From Sycobia sp. Sy_11 (Eukaryota; Arthropoda; Insecta; Hymenoptera; Epichrysomallidae), in NCBI GenBank assembly GCA_018907035.1, contig JACCIC010000063.1:496001-560000 (forward strand): 64,000 nt of DNA, written 5' to 3'. The notes beneath the pieces are model-generated. The model ran no database searches. It saw only the letters and a program-made list of their open reading frames with translations, and was not told the DNA's origin. Within the stretch, counting starts at the first letter, position 1, and every line of letters starts with the position of its first letter. The translations under genes and the position numbers were made by a program. Shown here in pieces: positions 26,037 through 37,450 of this stretch.

Positions 26037-26335
26037 TAATCTCTCGTTCTAATAAACTTTCCGCCCTATTCTTCCAAGATCCTAAAAGGCCGTCGGTAGC
26101 AGAATTTTCTTTACCGTCTTTATTGGCAAGATCCAATCGCGTAGATTAGAGACATGAGCGAGGAAGGAGCTTTCGGTCAACGACGTCGAAGGCATCAGCT
26201 GTTAAACGGATCTGGGCCAAATCAAGCTCACCTACCTCGAGCTTTCTGTTCATAGGTCGACGTATGAGGGTGGAAATCGAGTTTTTTAAAAAAGAAAAAA
26301 AATGGTACATGGAACAGCGATAGACCGCCGAGGCA

Positions 26336-26340
<5 letters not shown>
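26037..26340. other. Mixed-composition spacer between CT and GA tracts
   Basis: Moderately GC-rich. A 33-codon frame beginning MSEEGAF (26154, +) is open but unidentified and may be chance. Confidence 0.4.

Positions 26341-26389
<49 letters not shown>
26341..26389. repeat. (GA)n microsatellite
   Basis: About 49 bases of GA with one AAAG interruption. It forms an inverted pair with the CT tract about 300 bases to the left. Confidence 0.96.
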
Positions 26390-26391
<2 letters not shown>

Positions 26392-27285
26392 ATGATCAAT
26401 GGAAAGATGACCCAGCATAATGGAAGTCCCGATGTTGCCTTAGTTTTTGAAGATTTTTTATGCCTGTGTAGTTCGTATAAAACAAACTGATATGCTTGTA
26501 TTTGAATTGTTATTTATTTTTTAGATGTACCTCTTTTTTATTTTTAGTTAGCACCATATTTAGCATTGAAAACTGTCTTTAACTAATTATTTATTCTTTC
26601 TTTATTATCTCCACAGCGATCATCCAGCTTTCTTCCTGCAGTAAAATTTTAGATCAGTAAATTTTAATTATAACCGTTGTATTGCTATGGATAACAAGGT
26701 GAAAAGTAGATTGAAACAAGTTTGATAAAGGAAGCGAACGTTTCAATAATCCAATTCATTATATAGGCAATTACTATTATATTTTTTATTTTATTTAATC
26801 TCGCTCTATTTATGTTTCCAGCTTATGGCATAGGTTATTCTGATAACTCTAGATCTTTAATACAATTCGCTTTGCGACGAAAAGTAGCTAACTCAATTTC
26901 GTTGAAAAAAGAACCTATATCGAGTCGTCAAATTGAGTATACTTTGACCTCTACGTATAGGTTATATCTTTTTAAATGTTTTTTTAGTTAAAATGTAAAT
27001 CTTTACAAATTTATCTACGCAGAAGTATATCAGATATATTATAAAACTTCTGCTAGTTGTTTACAAAGAATTAAAGAATGCGCTGCGATGCGATCTTTGA
27101 CGAGTGAGTACATGATAATTTCCATTGATAATCGTCTTAGATTCGTCAAAGATGTGATATTTATTCAATTAAATAAATAAGTTTACAGCTAAGGTAGATA
27201 AAATAAAAGTCCGTCGATCCAAGAAAATTTTTATCCATGAACATTATATTCTGCTTAGCGTTCTAAATTTTTATGTTTATGCATG
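26390..27285. other. AT-rich stretch
   Basis: Nothing recognisable. Confidence 0.55.
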
Positions 27286-27343
27286 ACTCCGTATAGTTTC
27301 CTGCCCGTCAGACGAGCGTCGGCGCACTCTTGTGCATCAGTCG

Positions 27344-27348
<5 letters not shown>

Positions 27349-27395
<47 letters not shown>
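27349..27395. repeat. (AT)n microsatellite
   Basis: About 47 bases of AT dinucleotide, embedded within a CpG-rich island (27290-27740) directly after TCGCGCGC. Confidence 0.97.
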
Positions 27396-27398
<3 letters not shown>

Positions 27399-27740
27399 GT
27401 TGACATTTTGCTTCGGCGAGCAGGGGCCGCGCATTAACCGAGGCAAATTAATTTCTGTTCGAACAATGAGTGCGCGAGGCGAGCGGCACGAAGAGGCTTT
27501 TTTCCCCTCCGGTTCGCGCGCACTCGGGGTCTATTGTAAAAGGGAAGGGGGAAGGGGAGGGCAGTCGCGGTATAATTAATAGAGCGCTCCGGAACTGCTC
27601 GGGACAGTTTTTATTGTTCGGCCCGGTAAAAGTGTGTCGGTATTATTAATTGCTGAATTATTGCCGACGGGGACGAGGAATCACTTCGGTCTTTGGTGTG
27701 TCGGGGGTCTTTGTTTTTACTTTTTTGGTATCGCAGTTGC
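27396..27740. other. CpG island with homeodomain-type AT cores
   Basis: CpG-rich sequence interspersed with ATTAATT and TAATTAAT cores (for example near 27446, 27573 and 27645). An imperfect inverted repeat is centred near 27656, with arms CGGTATTATT and ATTATTGCCG. The mix of CpG-rich DNA and TAAT cores resembles developmental enhancers. No coding frame is recognised. Confidence 0.45.
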
Positions 27741-28490
27741 GGTAACCGAGATGCGAAATTTTTAGGCGTGTTAGACTAATGCACGAATGACGCATTTCAC
27801 CCAGAATTGTCGAAATTGAGTAATTTTCACAATATAGAAGTATTTTAGTTGTAGAGGTGGTAAAATAGATTATTTAACAAACTCTATAATGGCAGTATTG
27901 GAATATAGTAATTGAAATATTGCAAATATTGTATAATAGATTATTTAAAAAATCTATATCGACAGGATTGTATTATGGTATTTAATAATTAGTCGGGGTA
28001 TTAGGGGTAGCCCTTAGAGGTAGTGAGTCTCGAGTATTCCAAATTATCTATTACATAAAACTTGTCACTTTTAATTTAGAAAATTGATTGCAAATAACAT
28101 AAGAATCTATATTTAGATCGGAAAATAAATTGAAAAGCGCCGTACTGGTAAAGCGGTCGCTGTGGAAGTCACGAAAAAATTTGCAATATTATTGATAGAA
28201 TATAGCAATTTCTATTCTACGTTGTATAAAGCAGTTATCTTTCGAAGCAGCAGCATCTCTATTTATATTACTATTCTCTACTATTTTGAAACAGTTTAAA
28301 CTGCAAGCAGAGATGAAATTTTTCAAAAGCCCAGTATTTGGTGTTTTATATTTTCTGTTTAGATAAAGCTTTTTATATAAAAAAAGTATCTATGTACAAA
28401 TGATGCACGAATACTTGGCTATTTGACTACAACCCTCTAAAAAAAGTTTTTCTTTTCTTATCAGTCACGCAAACTCATTGAAACAAGGTC
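27741..28490. other. AT-rich stretch
   Basis: Two related segments containing TAGATTATTTAA (near 27867 and 27939) suggest a small local duplication. No gene. Confidence 0.5.

Positions 28491-28525
<35 letters not shown>
28491..28525. repeat. (CT)n microsatellite
   Basis: About 35 bases of CT dinucleotide; left arm of a CT...GA inverted pair with 28818-28868. Confidence 0.96.
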
Positions 28526-28528
<3 letters not shown>

Positions 28529-28815
28529 CTCTTTAGCTCTCTTACTATCTGTGTCCCCCTTCAGCTTTCTACGTAGACCTAAATTTATGAACGAACACAA
28601 GAACCTACTACTACGCTGCGTACTACAGGCGGCTCTTGAGGCGGGTGTAAGAAAGTCGGCGAGCGTGTCTTGGGTGCAGTTCGTCACGCATATCTTAGTG
28701 AATGAGTCGTCTTCGTTCTTCGTCGTCGTCGCCGTCCTCGTCTACGAGATAGGCATACCGCGCGTCTAGTCGGAACGAAGCCTCGGGTCTTCCACTGGCA
28801 CGACTCTCTCCGACT

Positions 28816-28817
<2 letters not shown>
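28526..28817. other. GC-richer spacer between inverted CT and GA tracts
   Basis: About 290 bases with higher GC and CpG. A 72-codon plus-strand frame (28551-28769) and opposing minus-strand frames are open but unrecognised. Confidence 0.45.

Positions 28818-28868
<51 letters not shown>
28818..28868. repeat. (GA)n microsatellite
   Basis: About 51 bases of GA dinucleotide; right arm of the inverted pair. Confidence 0.97.
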
Positions 28869-28870
<2 letters not shown>

Positions 28871-29150
28871 CGGCTTCTCTCCATATCTCATTATATTTCT
28901 CTCACGCCTCTTGTCACTTTTTCATTCTTGGCTCCACGTTTCTCATTCTTCTCGCTGCCAGGCTTTATTAGTGCTCCACTTTTCTCTCCTCTCGCCTCTC
29001 TCGAAAAGTCGGGTTTTCCCTGGGGGAGGGGTGTCAGGGGGTGTCAGAAGGGCTGAATCCACGCGGGTTGTCTTGCACGGATTCGTGCTTCACAGCTGTT
29101 GTTGGTTACAGGGTGTTTTAGATTGGATGCTTACTTATAAAGAACAATCA
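28869..29150. other. CT-rich and GC-richer shoulder
   Basis: Pyrimidine-rich sequence, then a G-rich segment near 29022-29050. The 80-codon plus-strand frame is unrecognised. Confidence 0.4.
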
Positions 29151-31780
29151 TAGCACTTTTGATTGAGATATATATTTTAATTTAATAAGTCCTCTCTCTT
29201 GGAATCTTATAATATAATATAATACCGTGTAATCTTATGTTATTCTTCTTTTATTAAACTAAAAAGCTGCTTGATTTTTATTTAGATTCTTTTGATGTGG
29301 AATTTTCAAATACAGTTTTATAATGCTAAACTATCGCCTTCAGAATTGTCCATCCCCTTATTTATATTACGATAAATTATATCTTAAATTTGAATATATT
29401 AATCCTGAATAATACAACAAGAGTGCTGCGCGAATAATTAATTAACTGATGTTATAATATAATATCTTGTGCTCTGTTTTGCTAATTTACGAAACAAGTT
29501 CTCAAGAGCTATTTACTATATGATATTTTGGATGAATATTTTAATGAAAAGTAATTTATGCATTTGAGCCAGGACCATATTATTGTTTATGCTTTAATGC
29601 AGTGGTAAATTATCTATTTGAAGCTTGTATTAAAGTGTTGTATAAATAAGGTCCTTAATATTGGTCTATTGAGTTCGTGTAAATAGAAAATAATCAATCG
29701 TCTGTAATCGTTGAAAGTGGCTTCAATAATGTATAAAATGTTTCATTTTTATGAAATTATATTAAATTCTTTGATTAATTTTTTCATAGCGTTACATGCC
29801 AGACATATTTTGTAATAGAATAAACTTAAATGCTAAAAAATATATATTGTATTAAGTCTCAAAATTTCTATGACCCGTTAAAAGACATCAAAATAAATAT
29901 CTATTAAATTAAAATGAAAAACATAAACGCTTACTTTTAGAATGGATATCAATAAAATTAAAAATGTAAGCGTACAAATAATATATTCCTGACCAATATA
30001 AAAGCAGTCTTAATCTAATAAAAAGGAAAAATATAACTAAATTTAGACTCGAATTGTTATATTTGTCAATAGATCCTGCAATCTAAAATAATTAATGATT
30101 TCTTCTAGTTTAAATAAAAAATTTTAAAACACGTTCATAGAATCTTTTAGAGATAGGGTGTTAAGTTAGAAATATTGCTAAAAATTATTGGATAGAATAT
30201 AATTTTGCAGTTTAAAGCACCCAAGTTTAATAAATCTCTTTTAAAGGATAATTTAAGAAGAGCTATTTTATATTTTAATATGTATTTCATACTTGAAATT
30301 ATTTTTAATATTTTTGAAAAAATATAGTATTATTTTTTATCCTGTTATTACACTGCTGTTATCATAAATTATATTAATAAGAAACTTTTTAAGCAAACTT
30401 TATGGTGTGTTGCATTTAGGTTACAACAGTTAAATGCCTACTGGCTTTATGGAGAAATAAGCTACAGATGGATAAGCTGGAAATTAAAAGTTTTAAATAA
30501 AGTATTTACAGTTTTCGTATGAACGTAATCTAAAATACTCTATGGATGTGACTAAAAGAACTTCGTTTTTCATTATTTCTGTATATAATATAAATATTTC
30601 TTCGCAAATGTTCTTTTACAACTTCCTTATAAGAAAATGGAAATATATATGTTTATCTATCTCATACGATCGCTTTAAATTGAAAAAGTTTACATTGCTA
30701 AAAAATTTTCATTGCCTTAAAGCGTTATAAAAATGTTCCTTTTTTAATTTATGAAAACATGTCTAAATAGAAATCAAACTAAGCATTGAGAATATACGAG
30801 AAAAAAATGAAGTGTAATTTGGAGTATCTTATTTCATTGAAAACGATATCGTTACTGTAACGCTTCTAAGAAAGTATTTATTTACCTTCTGCTGCACTTA
30901 TTTTGGTAATTATTATTATTATTATTTTTAGATACTTAAATGTCATTCGACTGCTTAAAGTTAATTGAACGAAAATAAGTATTCTGTTCACGTGAATAAT
31001 ACCTAATCAATTGTAACTATTGTTCATAGAATATTCCGCGTATTCACGTCCGCTTACCGATACATTCTCATCCATTATTAATAAAGGCTCCAATCGTAAC
31101 TATATAGCATCTTTAATTTCTGTTCGCCATACGTAAGCGATTCGTTCGATCGAAATTATTATGAACTTTAATTATTTCTATTAAATTTCATTCAGTTAAA
31201 CAATAAATTAAGTTTTCGAAATTAATTGTAAAGTATAAAATTTTGTCCCATGTTTCCAAATTTAATAGATTAAATTATTCATTGTCATTTTCCGATAATG
31301 AAATTTTACAATCTGGTAAAAGTTTTCTCATTAAACGCTCATTACTATTTAAAAAAGTTCGAAAAACGTTGCAGTTGATTAAATATTCGTTCTATGTCAA
31401 AAAGTTGACTACCCTATGAAATTTTCTATTATAATCATAGATAAAACTAGCCGATTGATGATGCACTGTAAAATTTTAAATAGTTGAAGATTTCGAGAAT
31501 GCCACAAATGTATAAAGAGAGATATTGATCTTATTAAAATTCAAAAAGTGCCAATTTCAAGTATTTTAAATCTTAAATTTGTTTTTTTGCCTAGATTCAG
31601 ATAAATGCAGTTCTAAAACTGTATTTATTGATAAAACTTGTACCTTTATCAAATCGATTAAATGTATAAAACTTGGGAAAAATGTAATTAGGAAAAAGAA
31701 GGATTTTAACATTATATTGTGATTAAAAGTAAACTTTGGCGTACATTGTTCATCCGTACTCCGTAACATTTTATTGCCTT
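29151..31780. other. AT-rich gene desert
   Basis: About 2.6 kb with no recognisable gene. A short (TTA)n run lies at about 30907-30926. Confidence 0.55.
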
Positions 31781-31804
31781 TATACACTGTCTATCTTCTA
31801 TTCC

Positions 31805-31876
31805 ATGCCGTCCCTCTTTGTTGGCTTCCGTTATTCGACCCTTTATTCCTGGCACTATACCGGAAGCCAACGTCAG
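31805..31876 (+). CDS. Possible mini-exon ending in a consensus splice donor (unidentified)
   Basis: An ATG at 31805 opens 24 codons (MPSLFVGFRYST...) that end exactly at CAG|GTAAGT (donor GT at 31877), a perfect match to the animal 5' splice-site consensus. The sequence is GC-richer than the surrounding desert. An alternative frame from 31774 reads through the donor for 123 codons. No family is recognised and no partner exon was found, so this remains a weak candidate. Confidence 0.2.
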
Positions 31877-32815
31877 GTAAGTTGACGCTCGCGCAGTTGC
31901 AGTTTTATTCGCACTCGACTCCTACTTCAATTTGTCGACTCGAACCTACGACCGTGTTCATTCGTTTCTCTGTGAGGAGGAGGAAAAAAGGAAAACAGAA
32001 AAAAACGCGATGGAAAGTACAATGCAACCATATCTCCCTTCGTTGTAAAATGTTGAAGCATTGGTTTATAATTAGAATGTTAAACAAAGTCGTCGCTTTC
32101 TTTTTATTTCTGCCTGATTCTAATTTAACTGCTTACTGCTTTTAAGGATTTTTATTAATATAATGCAAGTTCAACCTATATAATGTAAGCGACTTTTATT
32201 ATTCTAAGATTCTACTGCACAGAAGAATTTCACTAATTTTTCCTTTAGAGTAAGTCCAATGAAAAAGTGCCAAATATTGCTATCACTCAATCAAGTAACA
32301 AACTTTTTCAAAATTAAAAACCAGTTTAATTTAACTAAATTTTTTCAATTATAAACGATTATGTAATTACTTAATTAAGAAAAACCGAAAATAGATTTCT
32401 AACAGTAATAGTAAGGCGAATTAAAAATAGTTACACGATAAAGTATTGGACTATAAAATTGTAAATTATAGTTGGCTATTATCAATTTAAAGAATCGATA
32501 CTGTGTTTGTTTTATTATGATATCTTATAATACCAACATGAAAACAGACAGAAGGGTGGTACAAAAATTATTGCATTTTTTAGGAACGGGGAATCAGAAT
32601 AATATTATCTTACGATTTTCTATTATAAGCTTTAAACTATATCAACTTTTATTTCACATATAATGGGAATTATAAAATATTAATAATATTGAGAAGAGTA
32701 AAAACAGCTTTAATGCCTTTGAGTGCTTGAAAAACATAGAGTATAGTAATTTTTGCAAAATCCTTTTCTCCACGAATACGATTGCACTTGAGATTATCAA
32801 AATCAGCCTTTGCCG
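31877..32815. other. AT-rich stretch
   Basis: Apart from a GC-richer first 150 bases, nothing recognisable. Confidence 0.5.
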
Positions 32816-32819
32816 CGTT

Positions 32820-33260
32820 TGACTAATTATCTACTGTGCGTATAACGGTCGAGCGACAAATTAACGCCTCAAGCCGTTCACGGCGCGGTGGTTTGCCGGC
32901 GGCGCGAAGTTCGCCGTGAAGTTCGCCGCGAAGTCGTTCTCCGCCCCCGCAGTCCGCGCCGCCGCGCGGCACAAAGTTTTGCGCGCTCGCTGCGACGGAA
33001 GCCGTGGAGCGAAGGCTAGCCTACTGTAGCGAGCGAGGAGCTCCGCGCAGCCGCGCAGGCGCTTGAGCTTTTAAAAAGCTTATATATACAAAGTCGCGCC
33101 CCGATAGCCCGGAACAGAGAGTCTAGAAAATGATTTTTGGCTCCCTCCCCCTGCTCCGCACTTCGGCGAACCGTGAGGACTCGTAAAGGTCCCGATGTAA
33201 ACTTGGAAATGCGGTTTGCTCGAAAGTTACCCAGAGACTGCGCGCTTATGTATGTATAGG
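32820..33260. other. Strong CpG island
   Basis: The most CpG-dense segment of the window is 32860-33080. It contains a 12-bp tandem repeat at 32904-32939 (GCGAAGTTCGCC, GTGAAGTTCGCC, GCGAAGTCGTTC). The frame through it is open from 32865 for about 57 codons but has no ATG. TTAAAAAGCTTATATATAC at about 33070-33088 could supply a TATA element at the island's right half. No protein family is recognised. A promoter or 5' exon is plausible. Confidence 0.5.
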
Positions 33261-35315
33261 TCGCTCGTGGGAAATTGCCGTGCTAAAGAAGAGCACCGCA
33301 GAAGCAGCCTGCTTTATTTTGGTTTTTGGGCAAAAATTTATTTGAGGTCGTGACGAGCAATACGAATGAGTTAAAGGGACTTGCGACAAGTCACTCTTCT
33401 CCCTCCACGGGGCTCTTTACAATGAGTTTGAAGTATACTTTCATATATTATACATTTTGTATTATTGAAATTAATTCTGATATATTCAAATTTTAGTCAA
33501 TGATCGTTATATTTTATTCATTCCTGTTTTTTCAATTTTTGCATCACTTATCAGAATTCCTAAACAAATACGAGCTCCATAATTAAATATCCGAGAAATT
33601 TACCTTTAGCTCTTAACTCATTTTTCTTTCGAGTAATAAATTTATGCATTAACAATAGGGTCTGAACTTAGCGCCACTATTAATCCGAGGTTTCACGATG
33701 CGCAATAAAAAGTTTGGCACTCACGATTTGTGCAACCCCGGCTCTCAGCCGTTAACAACGAGATGTAGCCGTAAAACGTAATAGGTATTAGATAAAAGAG
33801 TAGTCTCTGTATAGAGAAAAGAGAACAGGAAATATTCTTGCACTTGAGAATAAAAATGGTATTTCGCGATGTTTATTTATTTGCATTACCTACCACAATA
33901 CTGCCGTAATACTTAACGTTCTTTTCTATATGAACAATCGAATTTTTCATTTTGCAATTATTTTATTGCGAAGAGTGCGTACAAAATAACTGATTTCATC
34001 TGCGAGTTTTTCCTCTGCGAGAAGAATGAGAAGTAATATGAAGACTAAAATTATGTAATAATACGTTAGATTATATAAATTTCAATAAAAAAATCAAGAA
34101 TCAGTATTATTTAATTTAAAACATTTCGTCTAACTTTCGTAATGAATTATACGTATTGTTTTATGTAGAAAAACATGTATACGTCAATTTGTAACTTAAT
34201 CTTCAGGATATAGTTTAATCAACTTTTGGATGGACATGAGGCGTATCGTTAAAAAAAAAAGTAATCGTTTGTCTCGGGGAATTACCCGGTCGGATTACCG
34301 AAATGTTGTTTCAGTGGTAGTTACCAACAGAAAAAAGTAGGGAATAGAGGGCGACTAATTAAACGACCAATTCTCCTTTGGAATAACCGAATAAAAGAAA
34401 GGGAAAGAGTCTCTTGTTTTCCTCTATGAATAAATATGTAAATATTTATACTTTTGCGTAATTATTTCAGTGAAACTATACATGTTTAGTGTTCTACCTT
34501 TGAAGCTTGAGAACAATTTTAATTAATTTTTACTGTATGTTTTGTATATTCTTATAGAATCATTAATATTCATAGAGTATTGTATCTACATATATAGTTA
34601 TATATTGAAAAATTGTGTGAATATCTTTCTTCCCCAATATTAATGTGTAAAATTTAATTTTTAAATATTGTTTATAAAAAGAATCAAATTCGAACAGATA
34701 GGTCTTTCTTCCAGATAAAACATCTGTTTAAAATATAATTCCATTTAAGTTTTTCATATAGATTATTCGCGAAAGAGTAATAAGAAATTTGTAAACATAG
34801 AACGAGATAATAACGGTAATTCCAATCTTTCACTTGCATTTACTAATTACATCAATGTTTTATTAGAAAAATTACATTTAGCATGTCCGACTTATTTGCT
34901 TTTAAAATGAACGTTAGTCAATTTTTAGAAATATTCTAAGCTCCCGGTCAGCGAAAATATGTTGCAACGACATTTTTCATGTTTTTTATATACACATATG
35001 AAAAGAAAAACAAATACAACCGTGCATTATACTACTGGTACTATATACTTATATACATTTATTCAGAACTACATGCGGATGTTTCCTCGTGCGTGCAGCC
35101 TCGCAACACGAATTTCCTTCACGTTGAAGCCATTGGTTTGCGGATCTCACAATCCCCCGAGGGATATTTATCGAATTCGAAATGCGCATATATAGTGTTA
35201 AGGCATTACCGTCGAGGGGCCATATTCAAACTATGAGGAAACTGGGTCGATGATTATACCAAGATCGAAACGTTATTTTGAAAGTTAAATACGTTGTTAG
35301 CCATACATATGAAGA

Positions 35316-35317
<2 letters not shown>
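33261..35317. other. AT-rich stretch with mixed patches
   Basis: Mixed composition to about 33800 and again at 34250-34400; otherwise AT-rich. Frames at 34959-35236 are unidentified. Confidence 0.5.

Positions 35318-35360
<43 letters not shown>
35318..35360. repeat. (TA)n microsatellite
   Basis: About 43 bases of TA dinucleotide, 170 bases from the tRNA-like relic. Confidence 0.96.
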
Positions 35361-35366
<6 letters not shown>

Positions 35367-35531
35367 TCTCATTATTAAATACATATCCTACGGATAGATA
35401 CCTTCTGCGTATGAAATTATCACTTACTAATCGTAGAAGATTTTATCTTTTATTACACGCTATGTGGTCAACCTCAAATTAAATATGGTAAATGAGGAGA
35501 AGCTGGAAAAGAAACGGACACACCTGAACTT

Positions 35532-35601
35532 GCTCGGTCGGGAATCGAACTGGAGAACTTCCGTTTTCGCGATGGATGTTTTCCCGCTGAGCTACCGATA
35601 C
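35532..35601 (-). pseudogene. tRNA-derived sequence (degenerate tRNA or SINE head)
   Basis: The minus strand begins GTATCGG, then has TAGCTCAGCGGG, an excellent A-box (internal Pol III promoter), and about 45 bases later GTTCGATTCC, a good B-box. Four acceptor pairs remain (TCGG with CCGA). The T-stem keeps three of five pairs and would be perfect as TCGGG/CCCGA. The anticodon arm pairs at four of five positions around the loop CGCGAAA, but position 33 is G rather than the invariant T. It is therefore not a functional tRNA. Either a tRNA pseudogene or the head of a tRNA-derived SINE fits; no SINE body or tail was identified. Confidence 0.6.
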
Positions 35602-35949
35602 TTTTTTATTCTGTCCTACGCTATAGCAATACGAAAGAACGGTAGCGACTTATTAATCAAAACTTGTATTATTTATTCTTCAAAACTAATATAATAAGAA
35701 TAATAATAAAAGCAGAATCAAATAATATCCAATATATGTACATAAACACTCGGATCGACCTCGTGGCGATAAGTAAGACGCGAGAAGCAAAAATAAAGCC
35801 TCGATTTCAATCGTCGACGCGCTGCATAAAAGCAATTGAGAGAAGGAGAGGCGGAGAGACTCGAGCACGTGCACGGACCGAGACACGAGAGATTTGCCGC
35901 TGTAAATCTAGCTGCGTTGCCCGCCGTACGACGTCATCGTATAGTCGCG

Positions 35950-35955
<6 letters not shown>
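35602..35955. other. AT-rich then CpG-richer sequence
   Basis: 35790-35950 is CpG-enriched and abuts the long AT tract. The 120-codon frame running into the tract (35664-36026, +) is not a credible gene. Confidence 0.45.

Positions 35956-36025
<70 letters not shown>
35956..36025. repeat. Long (AT)n microsatellite
   Basis: About 70 bases of uninterrupted AT dinucleotide, the longest of this type in the window. Confidence 0.98.
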
Positions 36026-36027
<2 letters not shown>

Positions 36028-36144
36028 TATAGAAGCTCCGAAACCTTTTTTGGAAGCGAGCCAGGCGTGATTGTCGTAAATTCACGGACGGCCACTCTTT
36101 CTCTCCCTGCTTCTTCGTTCTTTCTTCCTACCTTCCCATCTGTA

Positions 36145-36188
36145 CTTCTCTTTTCCTCTTCCTCCCTCTCTCACTCTCTCTCTCTTTT
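36145..36188. repeat. Pyrimidine-rich CT tract
   Basis: Imperfect CT/CCT-rich run ending in pure CT. Confidence 0.85.
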
Positions 36189-36316
36189 CTAATCTTCGGT
36201 TAAGGGATGACAAGCTGCAGTACACAGAAAGCATTCGCGTTCTCCTTAAGCAAAAACGCTTCTGAGCTACTTGCACCAAAGGTGGAGGAAACAAAAAACG
36301 AGAAATGGGAGACTAC

Positions 36317-36319
<3 letters not shown>

Positions 36320-36353
<34 letters not shown>
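36320..36353. repeat. (GA)n microsatellite
   Basis: About 34 bases of GA dinucleotide; forms an inverted pair with the CT tract 150 bases to the left. Confidence 0.96.
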
Positions 36354-36355
<2 letters not shown>

Positions 36356-37085
36356 TGTCGCGCGCGAGTATCTATTTACGAAGCATTTATTCTGTTGATC
36401 ACTGATTAGCGTATAAAATTCATTGTTCTTTCAGTCGCTCATTGGTTTCGGGGTGAATTCATTTGCATGAATAAAGAACGAAGTCTAACTATAAATAATA
36501 CTTTAAATGACGGTTGCGGTCAATATTTGTCTACATGTTGATGAAAAAATATTTACAACTTCTTGGGCATCTTGAAAATCTATAAGAATAATAATTATAC
36601 CCGATCTCTATTATTCTTTGAATTATGCGTAAAATGTTTTACTTGAAACATCTTTAACTATCCTTATAGATCAAAATATTGTTTTTCGTTCATTTAAGCA
36701 TTGTCTTTATACAGAAAATTAATTTGTATATTTAATTTAGAATAAATATTGAATTGCTTTATTTCAAGGAATTTAAAATGAAACAACAATTACCATGACT
36801 TATTTTTGGGATGAGAAAAATCTCTCTATTAATATCAGAGAAAATGCACTGTGCCTGCTTTCTATCGTGTTGTTTTAAGCAGAGAAAATTACGTCGCCCA
36901 CAACCTCTACAGTAATATCTTATTGTTATGCTGGATTTTCTCGTCATACTTCCCTTTACAATACAAAGCAAGTAAAGGGCGACTATAGTCATAAGGTCAG
37001 AAATTTACATCCAAATTAAAAAGGAACGGTTGGCCAATTAAAAACCACTGTCCCTCGATCCACCAGTGTGCCAGTGGCACTACGG
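36354..37085. other. AT-rich stretch
   Basis: Nothing recognisable. Confidence 0.5.
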
Positions 37086-37089
37086 GGTC

Positions 37090-37160
37090 TATATACATAA
37101 ATACATACATACAGTATATATACATAAATACATACATACAGTATATATATATATAAGGAG
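37090..37160. repeat. 27-bp tandem duplication in a TA/CATA array
   Basis: The unit TATATACATAAATACATACA plus TACAGTA occurs twice at a 27-base period (from 37090 and 37117), then continues into (TA)n. Confidence 0.9.
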
Positions 37161-37224
37161 GTGGAGTAAAAGGGGCGCTGATGGTGTGTATATATATACA
37201 CGTATATATAGCCTCTCTTTTTTC

Positions 37225-37450
37225 CTTCCGCGCCGGAGCGCGTAATTATACTTAACCACTTGATTAAGGTACCGTCGCCCGTGTGATTGTTGACGTAACG
37301 AATCGCAATGATCGCTCGGTAATTCGTTCGGGGACCGCGGGACCGGCCGTATAAAAGAGCTATCGCATTATACCCCCTCCCTTTTAGGAGCTAATCAGAC
37401 CGCAATTACGTTCGGTCATTTAGTCCCGTGGTAGTTTAATAAGAAATCGT
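37225..37450. promoter_or_regulatory. Island with TATA box and clustered binding-site motifs
   Basis: CpG-richer segment. TATAAAAG at 37350-37357 is a strong TATA match. Upstream are CACTTGA at 37257-37263 (NK2/Tinman-type core), enclosed by CTTAA/TTAAG half-palindromes, and TGACGTAA at 37291-37298 (CREB/ATF-type site). The expected start near 37380 has no clear initiator. Site identities are motif matches only. Confidence 0.35.

Noticed and set aside
35240..35276. Second hammerhead-like string (GATGA ... GATCGAAACGTT)
   Set aside because: No helix II pairing exists between the core and GAAA, and the CUGANGA core is not matched.
35464..35694. 76-codon plus-strand frame
   Set aside because: It overlaps the tRNA-derived relic read antisense and is not a protein gene.
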